From contig NZ_AP027079.1 in assembly GCF_030295385.1 (NCBI RefSeq), forward strand, positions 496,001 through 560,000: DNA of 64,000 bases, read 5' to 3'. The DNA is from Geothrix oryzae. Lineage in GTDB: Bacteria; Acidobacteriota; Holophagae; Holophagales; Holophagaceae. The position numbers were made by a program, and so were the translations under genes. The notes under the pieces are model-generated. The model searched no databases, was not told the DNA's origin, and worked only from the letters and a program-made list of their open reading frames with translations. Position 1 is the first letter of the stretch. Each line of letters opens with the position of its first letter. Positions 26,140 through 35,351 of this stretch are shown here, piece by piece.

Positions 26140-27201
26140 ATGGACAAGCTTGCGAGCCTGCTGCACACCACGCCTGCCACCGCCTGGATGGTGGCGAAAC
26201 TCGTCATCGTCTTCGGTGGCGTCTTTTCGCTGGCGGCCGTCTGGACCTGGGTGGAGCGCCGAGGCGCGGCCATGATCCAGGACCGCATCGGTCCCAACCG
26301 GGCGGCCCTCTTCGGGAAGATCAAGATCATCGGCCTCGCGCAGCCCGTGGCGGACGGCATCAAGTTCTTCTTCAAGGAGGACCTGGTCCCCCACGACGCG
26401 AACAAGACCCTCTTCTGGCTGGCGCCCTTCCTGGCCTTCGTGCCGGCCCTCATGGGCTTCGCCGTGATCCCCTTCGGGCGCAGCTTCGTGAGCGGCGGCC
26501 AGACCTACCACATGGCGCTGCTGGATCCCGGCAACGGCATGGGGATGCTCTATCCCCTGGCCATCGGCGGCATGGCGGTCTACGGTGTGCTGGTGGCGGC
26601 CTGGTCGAGCAACAACAAGTGGTCGATCCTCGGCGGCATGCGGGCCTCCGCGGCGATGGTGAGCTACGAGATCGGCATGAGCCTGGCCGTGGTCACCATC
26701 TTCATGACCGCCGGCGGCTACGACCCCTCCGACATCATCACTTCCCAGGGCCATCTGCCCTGGGCCTGGAACATCGTCCGCCAGCCCCTGGGCTTCGTGG
26801 TGTTCTTCACCTGCATGTTCGCCGAGACCAACCGCCTGCCCTTCGACTTCGCCGAGGGCGAGAGCGAGATCGTGGCGGGCTTCAACACCGAATACGGCAG
26901 CATGAAGTTCAGCCTGCTGGCCCTGTCGGAGTACTGCCACTTGATGACGGCCTCGGCCCTCATCGCCACGCTCTACTTCGGCGGCTGGCAGGTGCCCTTC
27001 GTGAAGGACCCGGCGGTGATGCTGTCCGTGGCCAGCTTCCTGCTGAAGATGCTGTTCTTCGCCTGGGTCTTTGTCTGGATCCGGTGGACGCTGCCGCGGT
27101 TCCGCTACGACCAGCTCATGCATCTCGGGTGGAAGGTGATGCTGCCGCTCTCCATGGCAAACCTGGTCTTCCACGCCTGGCGCATGAGCCAGGGACACTG
27201 A
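26140..27201 (+). CDS. nuoH: NADH-quinone oxidoreductase subunit H
   Basis: A 353-residue membrane subunit at the joint between the peripheral and membrane arms of complex I. Signatures: WVERRGAAMIQDRIGPNRA (about 42-60), the quinone-site region GLAQPVADGIKFFFKED, and the charged loop ETNRLPFDFAEGESEIVAGF followed by NTEYGSMKF. About eight spans. The ATG at 26140 gives the usual N-terminus. First of seven nuo genes with gaps of 8-10 bases or small overlaps. No peripheral-arm gene lies upstream. Confidence 0.95.
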   Translation: MDKLASLLHTTPATAWMVAKLVIVFGGVFSLAAVWTWVERRGAAMIQDRIGPNRAALFGKIKIIGLAQPVADGIKFFFKEDLVPHDANKTLFWLAPFLAFVPALMGFAVIPFGRSFVSGGQTYHMALLDPGNGMGMLYPLAIGGMAVYGVLVAAWSSNNKWSILGGMRASAAMVSYEIGMSLAVVTIFMTAGGYDPSDIITSQGHLPWAWNIVRQPLGFVVFFTCMFAETNRLPFDFAEGESEIVAGFNTEYGSMKFSLLALSEYCHLMTASALIATLYFGGWQVPFVKDPAVMLSVASFLLKMLFFAWVFVWIRWTLPRFRYDQLMHLGWKVMLPLSMANLVFHAWRMSQGH

Positions 27202-27211
27202 GGAGTTGGCG

Positions 27212-27775
27212 ATGGGTGTCCTGGTCAAGAAGGTCGAGCTGAGCTGGCTGGACCGCACCTATGTGTGGCCGGTGCTGAAGGGCATGGGCATCACCTTCCA
27301 GCACTTCCTACGGCAGCTCTTCACTTCCACCGCGAAGCGCTACACGATCCAGTATCCGGACATGAAGAAGGAGATGCCCGCGGGCTACCGCGGTCTCCAC
27401 GAGTTGAAGCGGTTCGAGGACGGCGCCATCAAGTGCGTGGCCTGCTTCATGTGCCAGGAAGCCTGCCCGGCCCGCTGCATCAGCATCGAGGCCGAGGAGT
27501 TCAGCGACCTGACCTACACCCAGGGCTTCGAGGAGAAGCGGCCGGCCAAGTTCAGCATCGACATGCTCCGCTGCATCTACTGCGGCATGTGCGAAGAGGC
27601 CTGTCCCAAGGATGCGATCTGGCTCCGCAACGACTACGAAGTGGCTGCCTACGACCGGCTCTCCATGAAGTACGGCAAGTGGGACCTGATGAACACCTAC
27701 GCCGAGACCGACGGCAAGGAAGCCATCAGCCAGGATCCCACCCCCTCCGTGCCGCGCCGCACGATCGCGATGTAA
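27212..27775 (+). CDS. nuoI: NADH-quinone oxidoreductase subunit I
   Basis: A 187-residue iron-sulfur subunit with two 4Fe-4S sites: KCVACFMCQEACPARC (about 75-90) and RCIYCGMCEEACPKDA (about 115-130). It carries electrons towards quinone. The ATG at 27212 follows AGGAG by six bases; a TTG two codons earlier lies inside that spacer. Second gene of the nuo run. Confidence 0.95.
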   Translation: MGVLVKKVELSWLDRTYVWPVLKGMGITFQHFLRQLFTSTAKRYTIQYPDMKKEMPAGYRGLHELKRFEDGAIKCVACFMCQEACPARCISIEAEEFSDLTYTQGFEEKRPAKFSIDMLRCIYCGMCEEACPKDAIWLRNDYEVAAYDRLSMKYGKWDLMNTYAETDGKEAISQDPTPSVPRRTIAM

Positions 27776-27784
27776 GGAGAGGCC

Positions 27785-28279
27785 ATGTTCATCACCTTCG
27801 CCCTCATCACGCTCCTGGGTGCCCTGGGGATGCTGCTCCAGAAGAATGTCGTCATGGCCGGCCTCTGCATGGTGGCCGCCTTCTTCGGCGTGGCGGGCCT
27901 CTTCGTGCTGCTGGCCAACCCCGTGGCGGCGGCCTTCCAGGTCATCGTCTATACCGGCGCCATCATGGTGCTGGTGCTCTTCGTGATCATGATGCTGAAC
28001 AGCCACGAGGAGGAGAAGGCCGAGGTGGCCCATCCCATCCAGCGCTGGCTCTCCCTGGCCCTGCTCGCGGCCATGGGCTTCGGCGCCGTGAAGCTGGTGC
28101 TGGCCTCCGGCGGCCTGAAGGACCTGGCGACGAGGGGCGAGGCGCTGCCCCGAGCCATGAACCTGCAGGCTGTGGGCTCGACGCTCTTCGCCGACCACCT
28201 GCTGGGGTTCGAAGTGGCGGGCCTGCTGCTGTTGGCGGCCATGATCGGCGCCGTGGCGCTGACCAAGCGGAATCTGTGA
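27785..28279 (+). CDS. nuoJ: NADH-quinone oxidoreductase subunit J
   Basis: A 164-residue membrane subunit with five spans. NuoJ features: VMAGLCMVAAFFGVAGLFVL, the conserved AAFQVIVYTGAIMVLVLFVI with the pi-bulge helix, and a final span ending ALTKRNL. AGGAGA stands before the ATG. Confidence 0.93.
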   Translation: MFITFALITLLGALGMLLQKNVVMAGLCMVAAFFGVAGLFVLLANPVAAAFQVIVYTGAIMVLVLFVIMMLNSHEEEKAEVAHPIQRWLSLALLAAMGFGAVKLVLASGGLKDLATRGEALPRAMNLQAVGSTLFADHLLGFEVAGLLLLAAMIGAVALTKRNL

Positions 28280-28289
28280 GGAGCCAGCG

Positions 28290-28619
28290 ATGACCGGCAT
28301 GGACGCGATCCTCCACGGCGGCCTCCAGGGATACCTGGTGGTGGCCCTCCTGCTCTTCGCCCTGGGGCTGGCCACGGTGCTGCTGCGTCGCACCCTGATC
28401 ATGCAGTTCATGGGCGTCGAGCTGATGCTCAACGCCGCCAATGTGGCCCTGCTGGCCTTCGCCCGTTTCCGGAGCGGGGATGCCCAGGCCACGGTGTTCT
28501 ACCTCTTCATCATCGCCGTGGCCGCCTGCGAAGCGGCCATTGGTCTGGCGCTGATCATCGGCCTCTACCGTCACCGGGACACCACCGACTCGGACCGGGC
28601 CGCCAGCCTGAAGCAGTGA
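28290..28619 (+). CDS. nuoK: NADH-quinone oxidoreductase subunit K
   Basis: A 109-residue three-span subunit, part of the proton channel. MQFMGVELMLNAANVALLAF (about 38-57) and AVAACEAAIGLALIIGLYR (about 78-96) carry the two conserved membrane Glu residues. The residue after MGVE matches the family. GAGG lies before the ATG. Confidence 0.94.
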   Translation: MTGMDAILHGGLQGYLVVALLLFALGLATVLLRRTLIMQFMGVELMLNAANVALLAFARFRSGDAQATVFYLFIIAVAACEAAIGLALIIGLYRHRDTTDSDRAASLKQ

Positions 28620-28626
28620 GGATGCG

Positions 28627-30531
28627 ATGAACAAGTACTACTGGCTCATTCCGATCCTCCCCCTGCTGGGCGCGGCCTTCAACGGCCTGCTGGGCAAGCG
28701 CGCCGGCAAGGGCGCCGTCACCTTCGTCGGCCTCGGCGTGGTGCTGGGCTCCCTGGTGCTGGCCACCTCGGCCTTCTTCACCATGAAGGGCATGCCGGAC
28801 CATCGGCTCGCCCTGACCTACGGCGAGTGGATGGCCACCGGGACCCTGAGCGTCCCCTTCGGCCTCGTCATCGATTCCCTCAGCGGCACCATGATGCTGA
28901 TCGTCACGGGCATCGGTTTCCTCATCCACCTCTACTCCGTGGGCTACATGCACGGGGACGAGGGCTACGCCCGGTTCTTCAGCTACCTGAACCTCTTCGT
29001 GTTCTTCATGCTCACCCTGATCATGGGCTCCAGCCTGCCGCTGATGTTCGTGGGCTGGGAGGGCGTGGGCCTCTGCTCCTACCTGCTCATCGGCTACTAC
29101 TACGAGACGGACTTCGCGCCCCAGGCGGGCCTGAAGGCCTTCCTCACCAACCGCGTGGGTGATCTGGGCGTCTCCATCGGCATGCTGGTGCTCTTCGCCG
29201 CCTTCGGCACGCTGACCATCTCCGACATCCTGACCCAGTCCGGCCACCTGGCCCCCGAAGTGGGTTTCGGCGTCCTCACCTTCGCCACCCTGATGCTCTT
29301 CGTGGGCGCCACGGGAAAGAGCGCCCAGCTGCCCCTCTACCTCTGGCTGCCGGACGCCATGGCGGGCCCCACGCCCGTCAGCGCCCTCATCCACGCAGCC
29401 ACCATGGTGACCAGCGGCATCTACATGATCTGCCGCCTGGCGCCCGTCTTCACCCTGGCTCCCATCACGATGACCGTGGTGGCCTGGGTGGGCGCCGCCA
29501 CGGCGCTCTTCGCCGCCACCATCGGCCTCTTCCAGCGCGACATCAAGAAGGTGCTGGCCTATTCCACCGTCTCCCAGCTGGGCTACATGTTCCTGGGCCT
29601 GGGCGCGGCGGGCTTCGCGGCCGGCTTCTTCCATGTCTTCACCCACGCCTGGTTCAAGGCCCTCCTCTTCCTCGGCGCCGGCAGCGTGATCCACGCCATG
29701 CACCACGAGCAGGACCTGTTCAAGATGGGCGGGCTGAAGACCAAGACGAAGATCACCTTCCTCACCATGGTGGCCGGCACCGTTGCCATCATGGGCTTCC
29801 CGGGCACTTCGGGCTTCTTCAGCAAGGACGAGATCCTCTACCTGGCCTACCTGAAGTCCCCGGCCCTCTGGGTGATCGGCGTGATCGGCGCCTGCTGCAC
29901 CAGCTTCTACATGTGGCGCCTCATGGCCCTGACCTTCTGGGGCGAGCCCCGCGATCACCACGCCTATGAGCACGCCCACGAGAGCCCGCTCACCATGACG
30001 GTGCCGCTCATGGTGCTGGCGGTAGGCTCCCTGCTCTGGGGCTTCTGGGGTGTGCCCGAGGCCTTCGGCGGCCACTTCCGGATCGGCGAATGGCTGAACT
30101 CCGCCCTGACCTACGGCCAGACCCATGGCGCCCACGGGCACCACGAGGGGCCGGCGGTCCTGCTCGCCCTCATTTCCACGACCCTGGGCCTGCTCTTCGG
30201 CTTCCTGGGCTGGTCGAAGTACAAGGATGGCCCGGCCTGGGAACTGGCCTTCGCCACGAAGTTCCCCTTCGTCCACAACCTGCTGCTGAACAAATATTTC
30301 GTGGATGAGGGTGTGGAGCTCTACCTGCTCCGGCCCATCCGCTGGTTCGGCAATGTGCTGTGGAAGCTCTTCGATGTGATCATCATCGACGGTGTGGGCG
30401 TGAACCTGCCGGGCGCGCTGGCCCGGGTGTTCGGGGACTTCACCGCCCTCTTCCAGACCGGCCGGGTGCGCAACTACGCGCTCAGCATGGCTCTGGGGGC
30501 CGCGGTCCTCCTCTATGTCTTCCTGAAGTAG
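28627..30531 (+). CDS. nuoL: NADH-quinone oxidoreductase subunit L
   Basis: A 634-residue antiporter-like proton-pumping subunit with about 16 spans and the long lateral helix at its C-terminus. Family signatures: FVGWEGVGLCSYLLIGYYY (about 139-157), TGKSAQLPLYLWLPDAMAGP then TPVSALIHAATMVTSGIYM (about 225-265), FQRDIKKVLAYSTVSQLGYM, and TSGFFSKDEIL. Eight bases separate it from nuoK. Complete. Confidence 0.95.
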   Translation: MNKYYWLIPILPLLGAAFNGLLGKRAGKGAVTFVGLGVVLGSLVLATSAFFTMKGMPDHRLALTYGEWMATGTLSVPFGLVIDSLSGTMMLIVTGIGFLIHLYSVGYMHGDEGYARFFSYLNLFVFFMLTLIMGSSLPLMFVGWEGVGLCSYLLIGYYYETDFAPQAGLKAFLTNRVGDLGVSIGMLVLFAAFGTLTISDILTQSGHLAPEVGFGVLTFATLMLFVGATGKSAQLPLYLWLPDAMAGPTPVSALIHAATMVTSGIYMICRLAPVFTLAPITMTVVAWVGAATALFAATIGLFQRDIKKVLAYSTVSQLGYMFLGLGAAGFAAGFFHVFTHAWFKALLFLGAGSVIHAMHHEQDLFKMGGLKTKTKITFLTMVAGTVAIMGFPGTSGFFSKDEILYLAYLKSPALWVIGVIGACCTSFYMWRLMALTFWGEPRDHHAYEHAHESPLTMTVPLMVLAVGSLLWGFWGVPEAFGGHFRIGEWLNSALTYGQTHGAHGHHEGPAVLLALISTTLGLLFGFLGWSKYKDGPAWELAFATKFPFVHNLLLNKYFVDEGVELYLLRPIRWFGNVLWKLFDVIIIDGVGVNLPGALARVFGDFTALFQTGRVRNYALSMALGAAVLLYVFLK

Positions 30532-30539
30532 GTGGGGCG

Positions 30540-32159
30540 ATGACCTGGCTGAACTCCCATCCCCTCACCTTTCTGGTCTTCGCGCCGACCCTGCTGGGTT
30601 TCGTGCTGATGGCCCTGCCGCACTCCCTGGGCAAGCTGGCCCGGCTGCTCGGGTTCCTGGGCGCCCTGGGCGTCTTCATCCTGAGCCTCGCGTGGCTGCT
30701 GGGCCACGGATCGGCCGGCGCGGTCCTCGTCGAGCGCGCCCCCTGGTTCACCCTTGTGAACTTGCCGGTGGACTACGCCCTGACGGTGGACGGCCTGAAC
30801 CTCTGGCTCGTCATCCTCACCACCTTCCTCGTGCCCCTCACCATGCTGGGCACCTGGAACAGCCTGAAGGACCGCATCGGCACCTTCGCGGCCCTGTTCC
30901 TCCTGCTCGAGACCGGCATGCTGGGCGCCCTGATGGCCCAGGACCTGTTCTTCTTCTACCTCTTCTGGGAGGCCATGCTGATCCCGATGTACTTCATGAT
31001 CGGGGTCTGGGGCGGGGATGAGCGCCGCTACGCCGCCAACAAGTTCTTCCTCTACACCCTGAGCGGTTCGCTGCTCTGGCTGGTGGCGCTGCTCTACCTG
31101 GCCAACAAGGCGGGCGGCTTCAATCCCGCCGTGATGGCCCAGGCCGCCTCGGCGCTGCCCTTCGGCGTCCAGTGCTGGCTGTTCGTCGCCTTCGCGGTGG
31201 CCTTCGCCATCAAGGTGCCCCTCTTCCCGCTCCATACCTGGCTGCCGGACGCCCATGTGCAGGCACCCACGGCCGGTTCCGTCATCCTCGCCGGCGTGCT
31301 GCTGAAGCTCGGCGGATACGGCTTCATCCGCTTCGCCATCCCCATGTTCCCCCAGGCGGCGATGCACTACGCCCAGCCCATCGCCCTCCTCAGCGTCGTC
31401 GCCATCGTCTACGGCGCGCTGGTGGCCATGGTGCAGCGCGATATCAAGAAGCTGGTGGCCTACTCCTCCGTGAGCCACATGGGTTTCGTGATGCTGGGCC
31501 TCGCGTCCATGACCGTCATCGGCACCCAGGGCGCCATGCTCCAGATGCTCAACCACGGCATCAGCACCGGCGCGCTCTTCCTCCTGGTGGGCATGCTCTA
31601 CGACCGGGCCCATACGCGCATGATCGCCGACTTCGGCGGCGTGGTGACGAAGATGCCCGTGTTCACCACCTTCTTCATGATCGTCACCCTGAGCTCCATC
31701 GGCCTGCCGCTGACCAACGGGTTCGTGGGCGAGTTCTGGATCCTCAACGGCACCTTCCTCTCCGGCTTCGGCTGGGGCCGGCTCTACGCCTGCCTCGCCA
31801 CCTCCGGCGTGCTGCTGGGCGCGGTCTACATGCTCTGGATGTTCATGCGGGTCTTCTGGGGCCCCGAGAACAAGGACGAGGACAGCGGCACCCACCACCT
31901 GCACAGCGACCTGAATGCGCGGGAGATCGCGGTGATGCTGCCCCTGGTGGTGCTCATCGTGTGGATGGGCGTCCATCCGAAGACCTTCATGGTCGCCAGC
32001 GAAGCCCCCGTGGCCTCGCTGCTGCAGGACATCAAGGCTCCGGCGCCCCGGACCTTCGTCCTGAGGCCGGCCGTCCATGAGGCGCCGGCGCCCGCCGGGG
32101 CCCAAGCCCATGAAGCTTCCGCGGCTCCTGAACCCTCCGCCGCCCACGAGGTGCACTGA
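30540..32159 (+). CDS. nuoM: NADH-quinone oxidoreductase subunit M
   Basis: A 539-residue antiporter-like subunit with about 14 spans. Signatures: FYLFWEAMLIPMYFMIGVWG with the key membrane Glu (about 139-158), KVPLFPLHTWLPDAHVQAPT (about 224-243), and VQRDIKKLVAYSSVSHMGFV (about 299-318). The ATG at 30540 follows GGTGGGGCG. The C-terminal 50 residues are an Ala/Pro/Glu-rich tail not usual in NuoM. Its TGA overlaps the nuoN ATG (TGATG). Confidence 0.95.
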   Translation: MTWLNSHPLTFLVFAPTLLGFVLMALPHSLGKLARLLGFLGALGVFILSLAWLLGHGSAGAVLVERAPWFTLVNLPVDYALTVDGLNLWLVILTTFLVPLTMLGTWNSLKDRIGTFAALFLLLETGMLGALMAQDLFFFYLFWEAMLIPMYFMIGVWGGDERRYAANKFFLYTLSGSLLWLVALLYLANKAGGFNPAVMAQAASALPFGVQCWLFVAFAVAFAIKVPLFPLHTWLPDAHVQAPTAGSVILAGVLLKLGGYGFIRFAIPMFPQAAMHYAQPIALLSVVAIVYGALVAMVQRDIKKLVAYSSVSHMGFVMLGLASMTVIGTQGAMLQMLNHGISTGALFLLVGMLYDRAHTRMIADFGGVVTKMPVFTTFFMIVTLSSIGLPLTNGFVGEFWILNGTFLSGFGWGRLYACLATSGVLLGAVYMLWMFMRVFWGPENKDEDSGTHHLHSDLNAREIAVMLPLVVLIVWMGVHPKTFMVASEAPVASLLQDIKAPAPRTFVLRPAVHEAPAPAGAQAHEASAAPEPSAAHEVH

Positions 32160-33658
32160 TGAGCCTCACCCCCAGCCAGTGGGCGGCCCTGCTGCCGCTG
32201 ATCCTCCCGGCCCTCGGCGCCTGCCTGATCCCCCTCATGTCCCTAGACAAGGACCAGGCCACCGCCAAGTGGATCCGGGCCGTCATGTACGGCACTGCCC
32301 TCTTGGCCGTGGGCGCGAGTTTCTGGTACCTGACCGACCTCTGGCAGACCGGCGCCCAGCCCAGTTTCTTCCAGCTCCGCATGGACCGCCTGGCCCAGTT
32401 CACCGGCATCTTCCTGCTGGTGGCCGCGGCCCTCACCATCCTCCAGAGCTGGGACCACTTCCACCAGGAAGGCTGGGTGAAGGGGGAGAGCCTCTCCCTG
32501 CTCCTCTTCTCCGTGGTGGGCATGATGCTCTTCGCCTCCACGACGCACTTCGTGGCCCTGTTCCTGGGGCTGGAACTCTTCAGCGTGCCGCTCTACGCCC
32601 TGGTGGGCACTGTGCGGGCGCGGCCCCAGAGCGCCGAAGGCGGCATGAAGTACTTCATCACCGGAGCCGTGGCCTCCAGCTGCTTCCTCATGGGCGGCGT
32701 GCTGATCTACGGCCTGAGCGGCAGCCTCGATCTGACCACCGCCGCCGTCATCCTCAAGGCCCAGGGCCTGGCCCTGGATCCGCTGGTGCTGGCGGGCGCC
32801 GCCCTCCTGCTGCTGGGCTTCCTCTTCAAGGTTTCCGCCGTGCCCTTCCACCAGTGGACGCCGGACGCCTACGAGGCTTCGCCCCATCCCATCGCCGGCT
32901 TCATGTCCGTGGCCACCAAGGGCGTGGCGTTCATCGCCCTGCTCCGCATCTTCCCCGGCAGCCTGGCGCCCTTGAGCGCCGTGGGCGTGAAGATGCAGGC
33001 CGTGGTGGCCGTGCTGGCCGTGGCCACCCTGGTGGTGGGCAACCTCACCGCCCTGGTGCAGTCCAATGTGAAGCGCATGCTGGCCTATTCCAGCATCAGC
33101 CATGCGGGCTACCTGATGCTCGGCTTCGTGGCCGGCACCCCCGCCGCCCACACGGGCGTGCTGTTCTACCTGGTCATCTACCTGGCCATGAACCTGGGCG
33201 CCTTCGGCCTGCTGACGGCCTTCGGCCTGGTGGGCGAGCACACCACCTTCGAGGACCTGCGGGGCCTGGGCTGGAAGCGGCCCGCCATGGGCTTCGCCGC
33301 CGCCGTGTTCATGCTGAGCCTGGCGGGCATCCCGCCCCTGGGCGGCTTCTACGGCAAGTACATGATCTTCCGCGAGCTGGTGGGCACGGGTCATGTGGGC
33401 CTGGCCATCCTGGGCGTGCTGGCGAGTCTGGTGTCCGCCTATTACTACCTGCGCTTCCTCGTGGCCCTCTTCCTCCAGGCCCCCAATGCCGAGGCGGAAC
33501 GCCTGGCCTCGGATCGCCCGGCGGTGCATGCCCCCCTGGCCGGCGCCACGGTGCTGGTGGCCGCGGGCATCGTCCTGACCGGCGGCTTTCTCCAGTATTT
33601 CCTTGCAGATGGGTTCGCCCGGCGCGCCCTGGTCGAGGGACTCGGCCTGATCCGCTGA
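32159..33658 (+). CDS. nuoN: NADH-quinone oxidoreductase subunit N
   Basis: A 499-residue antiporter-like subunit with about 14 spans: LFLGLELFSVPLYALVGTVR with the membrane Glu (about 137-156), SAVPFHQWTPDAYEASPHPI (about 226-245), VQSNVKRMLAYSSISHAGYL (about 300-319), and a late IPPLGGFYGKYMIF. The start overlaps the nuoM stop, so the two are translationally coupled. Last gene of the nuo run; no clear terminator follows. Confidence 0.95.
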   Translation: MSLTPSQWAALLPLILPALGACLIPLMSLDKDQATAKWIRAVMYGTALLAVGASFWYLTDLWQTGAQPSFFQLRMDRLAQFTGIFLLVAAALTILQSWDHFHQEGWVKGESLSLLLFSVVGMMLFASTTHFVALFLGLELFSVPLYALVGTVRARPQSAEGGMKYFITGAVASSCFLMGGVLIYGLSGSLDLTTAAVILKAQGLALDPLVLAGAALLLLGFLFKVSAVPFHQWTPDAYEASPHPIAGFMSVATKGVAFIALLRIFPGSLAPLSAVGVKMQAVVAVLAVATLVVGNLTALVQSNVKRMLAYSSISHAGYLMLGFVAGTPAAHTGVLFYLVIYLAMNLGAFGLLTAFGLVGEHTTFEDLRGLGWKRPAMGFAAAVFMLSLAGIPPLGGFYGKYMIFRELVGTGHVGLAILGVLASLVSAYYYLRFLVALFLQAPNAEAERLASDRPAVHAPLAGATVLVAAGIVLTGGFLQYFLADGFARRALVEGLGLIR

Positions 33659-33767
33659 TTCTGGAATTTCCGCCTCAACCGGGAACCTGATCTGGCGGTC
33701 CATACATCGTTATGCGAAGGTTTAAGGCTGGGCCCTGCCCGGCCCTTTGAGATTCGGAGCGCGGCGC

Positions 33768-35339
33768 ATGAAGCGGAACACCTGGATCGTTCTTGGCATT
33801 GGCGTCGCGGTGGTGGCGGCGGGAGCCGGCTACGCCCTCACGCGGCCCAAGGATGAAGTGAAGTGGCGCCAGGCCAAGCTGGACAAGGGCAACATCACCC
33901 AGCGCATCAATGCCACGGGCGCCGTGAGCCCGGTGGTGCAGGTGGCTGTGGGCACCCAGGTGTCCGGGGTGATCTCGGCCCTCTATGTGGACTACAACAG
34001 CATCGTGAAGAAGGGTCAGCTCATCGCCCAGATCGATCCGACCATCTGGGAGACCCAGCTGAAGGACGCCGAGGCCGGCATGGACCGGGCCAAGGCGAGC
34101 ATGGATGACGCCCGGCGCCAGTACGAGCGCGCCAAGCGCCTGGCGGCGGAAAAACTGCTGGCGGACCAGGATCTCGAGGCCAAGCAGGTGGCCTACCAGA
34201 CCGCCGTGGCCAGCTACGAGAACGCCAAGGCCTCCCTGGAGCGCGCCAAGGCCAACCTCGGCTACTGCAATATCACGGCTCCGGTGGATGGCGTCGTCAT
34301 CTCGCGGCTGGCGGATGTGGGGCAGACCGTGGCGGCGAGCTTCAGCACGCCCAACCTCTTCCAGATCGCCCAGGACCTGTCGAAGATGAAGGTCCAGGTC
34401 TCCATCGGCGAATCGGACATCGACGAAGTGAAGGTGGGCCAGCGCGCCTTCTTCACCGTGGACAGCCTGCCGGACCGCCAATTCGGCGCCACCGTGAGCC
34501 TGGTCCGGCAGGAGCCGATCACCACCCAGAATGTCGTGAACTATGTGGTCGAGATGATCGTCCCCAACGAGCCCCTCCCCGGCTCCGGCGAGGAGGCCCA
34601 GGGCTCCGCCCAGGCCGCCGGCGGCCATGCCCCCCGTGGCTCGGCATCAGGCGAGGCATCCGGCGCGGCACCTGGAGCGGGGCAGGGCGCTCCCGATCCC
34701 GAGAAGGCCTGGGAACGCATGAAGGACCGCCTGCCGGCGGGCACCACCAAGGCGGACTTCCTGAAGCGGTTCAAGGAGCGCCAGGCGGGACAGGGCAGGC
34801 CCGATCAGGTCCGCTCCATGGCCGCCGCGGCCCAGGCCCCCGTGGGCGATCCGAAGGCCCTGGCCCGGATCCCCGGCGGCGCCAGCCAGCTCGGCGGCCC
34901 GAAGTTCACCGGCACCCTGGCCCTGCGCTCGGGCATGACCGCCAATGTCACCATCGTCACCAACCAGCGCAAGGATGTGCTGCGGGTGCCGAACTCCGCC
35001 CTGCGCTTCAACCCCTCCGCCTTCATCAAGGATGAGAAGAAAACCGACGGCCCGCGCCTGGGCCAGCCCATGACGATGGGCGGCGGTCCCCGGCCCGGGG
35101 CCCAGAGCACCACTGGCAGCAAAGGGGGCCTGGTGGCCCGGCGGGAGGACCGCATCTGGGTGCTGGAGAACGGCAAGCCCAAGGCCCTCGTGGTGAAGGC
35201 CGGCATCACTGACGGCCAGTTCACCGAAGTAACCGGCGAAGGCCTCCAGGAGGGCCTGCAGATCCTGGTGGGCGTCGAAAACACCAAGCAGGCCAACGGC
35301 ACGGCGGCCACGCCGGGCGGCCAGGGCGGACGGCGCTAG
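33768..35339 (+). CDS. MacA/HlyD-type periplasmic adaptor protein
   Basis: A 523-residue membrane-fusion protein. One N-terminal span (NTWIVLGIGVAVVAAGAGYA), then QRINATGAVSPVVQVAVGTQ (biotinyl-lipoyl half), a long alpha-hairpin (about 90-165), the second lipoyl half NITAPVDGVVISRLADVGQT, and a beta-barrel with GMTANVTIVTNQRKDVLRVP. Between the barrel halves an insert of about 120 residues, rich in Gly, Ala and Pro (about 265-380), makes it longer than MacA (about 370). It should link an inner-membrane transporter to an outer-membrane channel. The permease follows after 12 bases. Confidence 0.85.
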   Translation: MKRNTWIVLGIGVAVVAAGAGYALTRPKDEVKWRQAKLDKGNITQRINATGAVSPVVQVAVGTQVSGVISALYVDYNSIVKKGQLIAQIDPTIWETQLKDAEAGMDRAKASMDDARRQYERAKRLAAEKLLADQDLEAKQVAYQTAVASYENAKASLERAKANLGYCNITAPVDGVVISRLADVGQTVAASFSTPNLFQIAQDLSKMKVQVSIGESDIDEVKVGQRAFFTVDSLPDRQFGATVSLVRQEPITTQNVVNYVVEMIVPNEPLPGSGEEAQGSAQAAGGHAPRGSASGEASGAAPGAGQGAPDPEKAWERMKDRLPAGTTKADFLKRFKERQAGQGRPDQVRSMAAAAQAPVGDPKALARIPGGASQLGGPKFTGTLALRSGMTANVTIVTNQRKDVLRVPNSALRFNPSAFIKDEKKTDGPRLGQPMTMGGGPRPGAQSTTGSKGGLVARREDRIWVLENGKPKALVVKAGITDGQFTEVTGEGLQEGLQILVGVENTKQANGTAATPGGQGGRR

Positions 35340-35351
35340 CCGGGAGGATCC

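Noticed and set aside
28555-33703. Several 480-570-codon minus-strand frames opposite nuoL-nuoN
   Set aside because: They mirror the nuo genes and consist of His/Glu/Gly repeats with no family resemblance.
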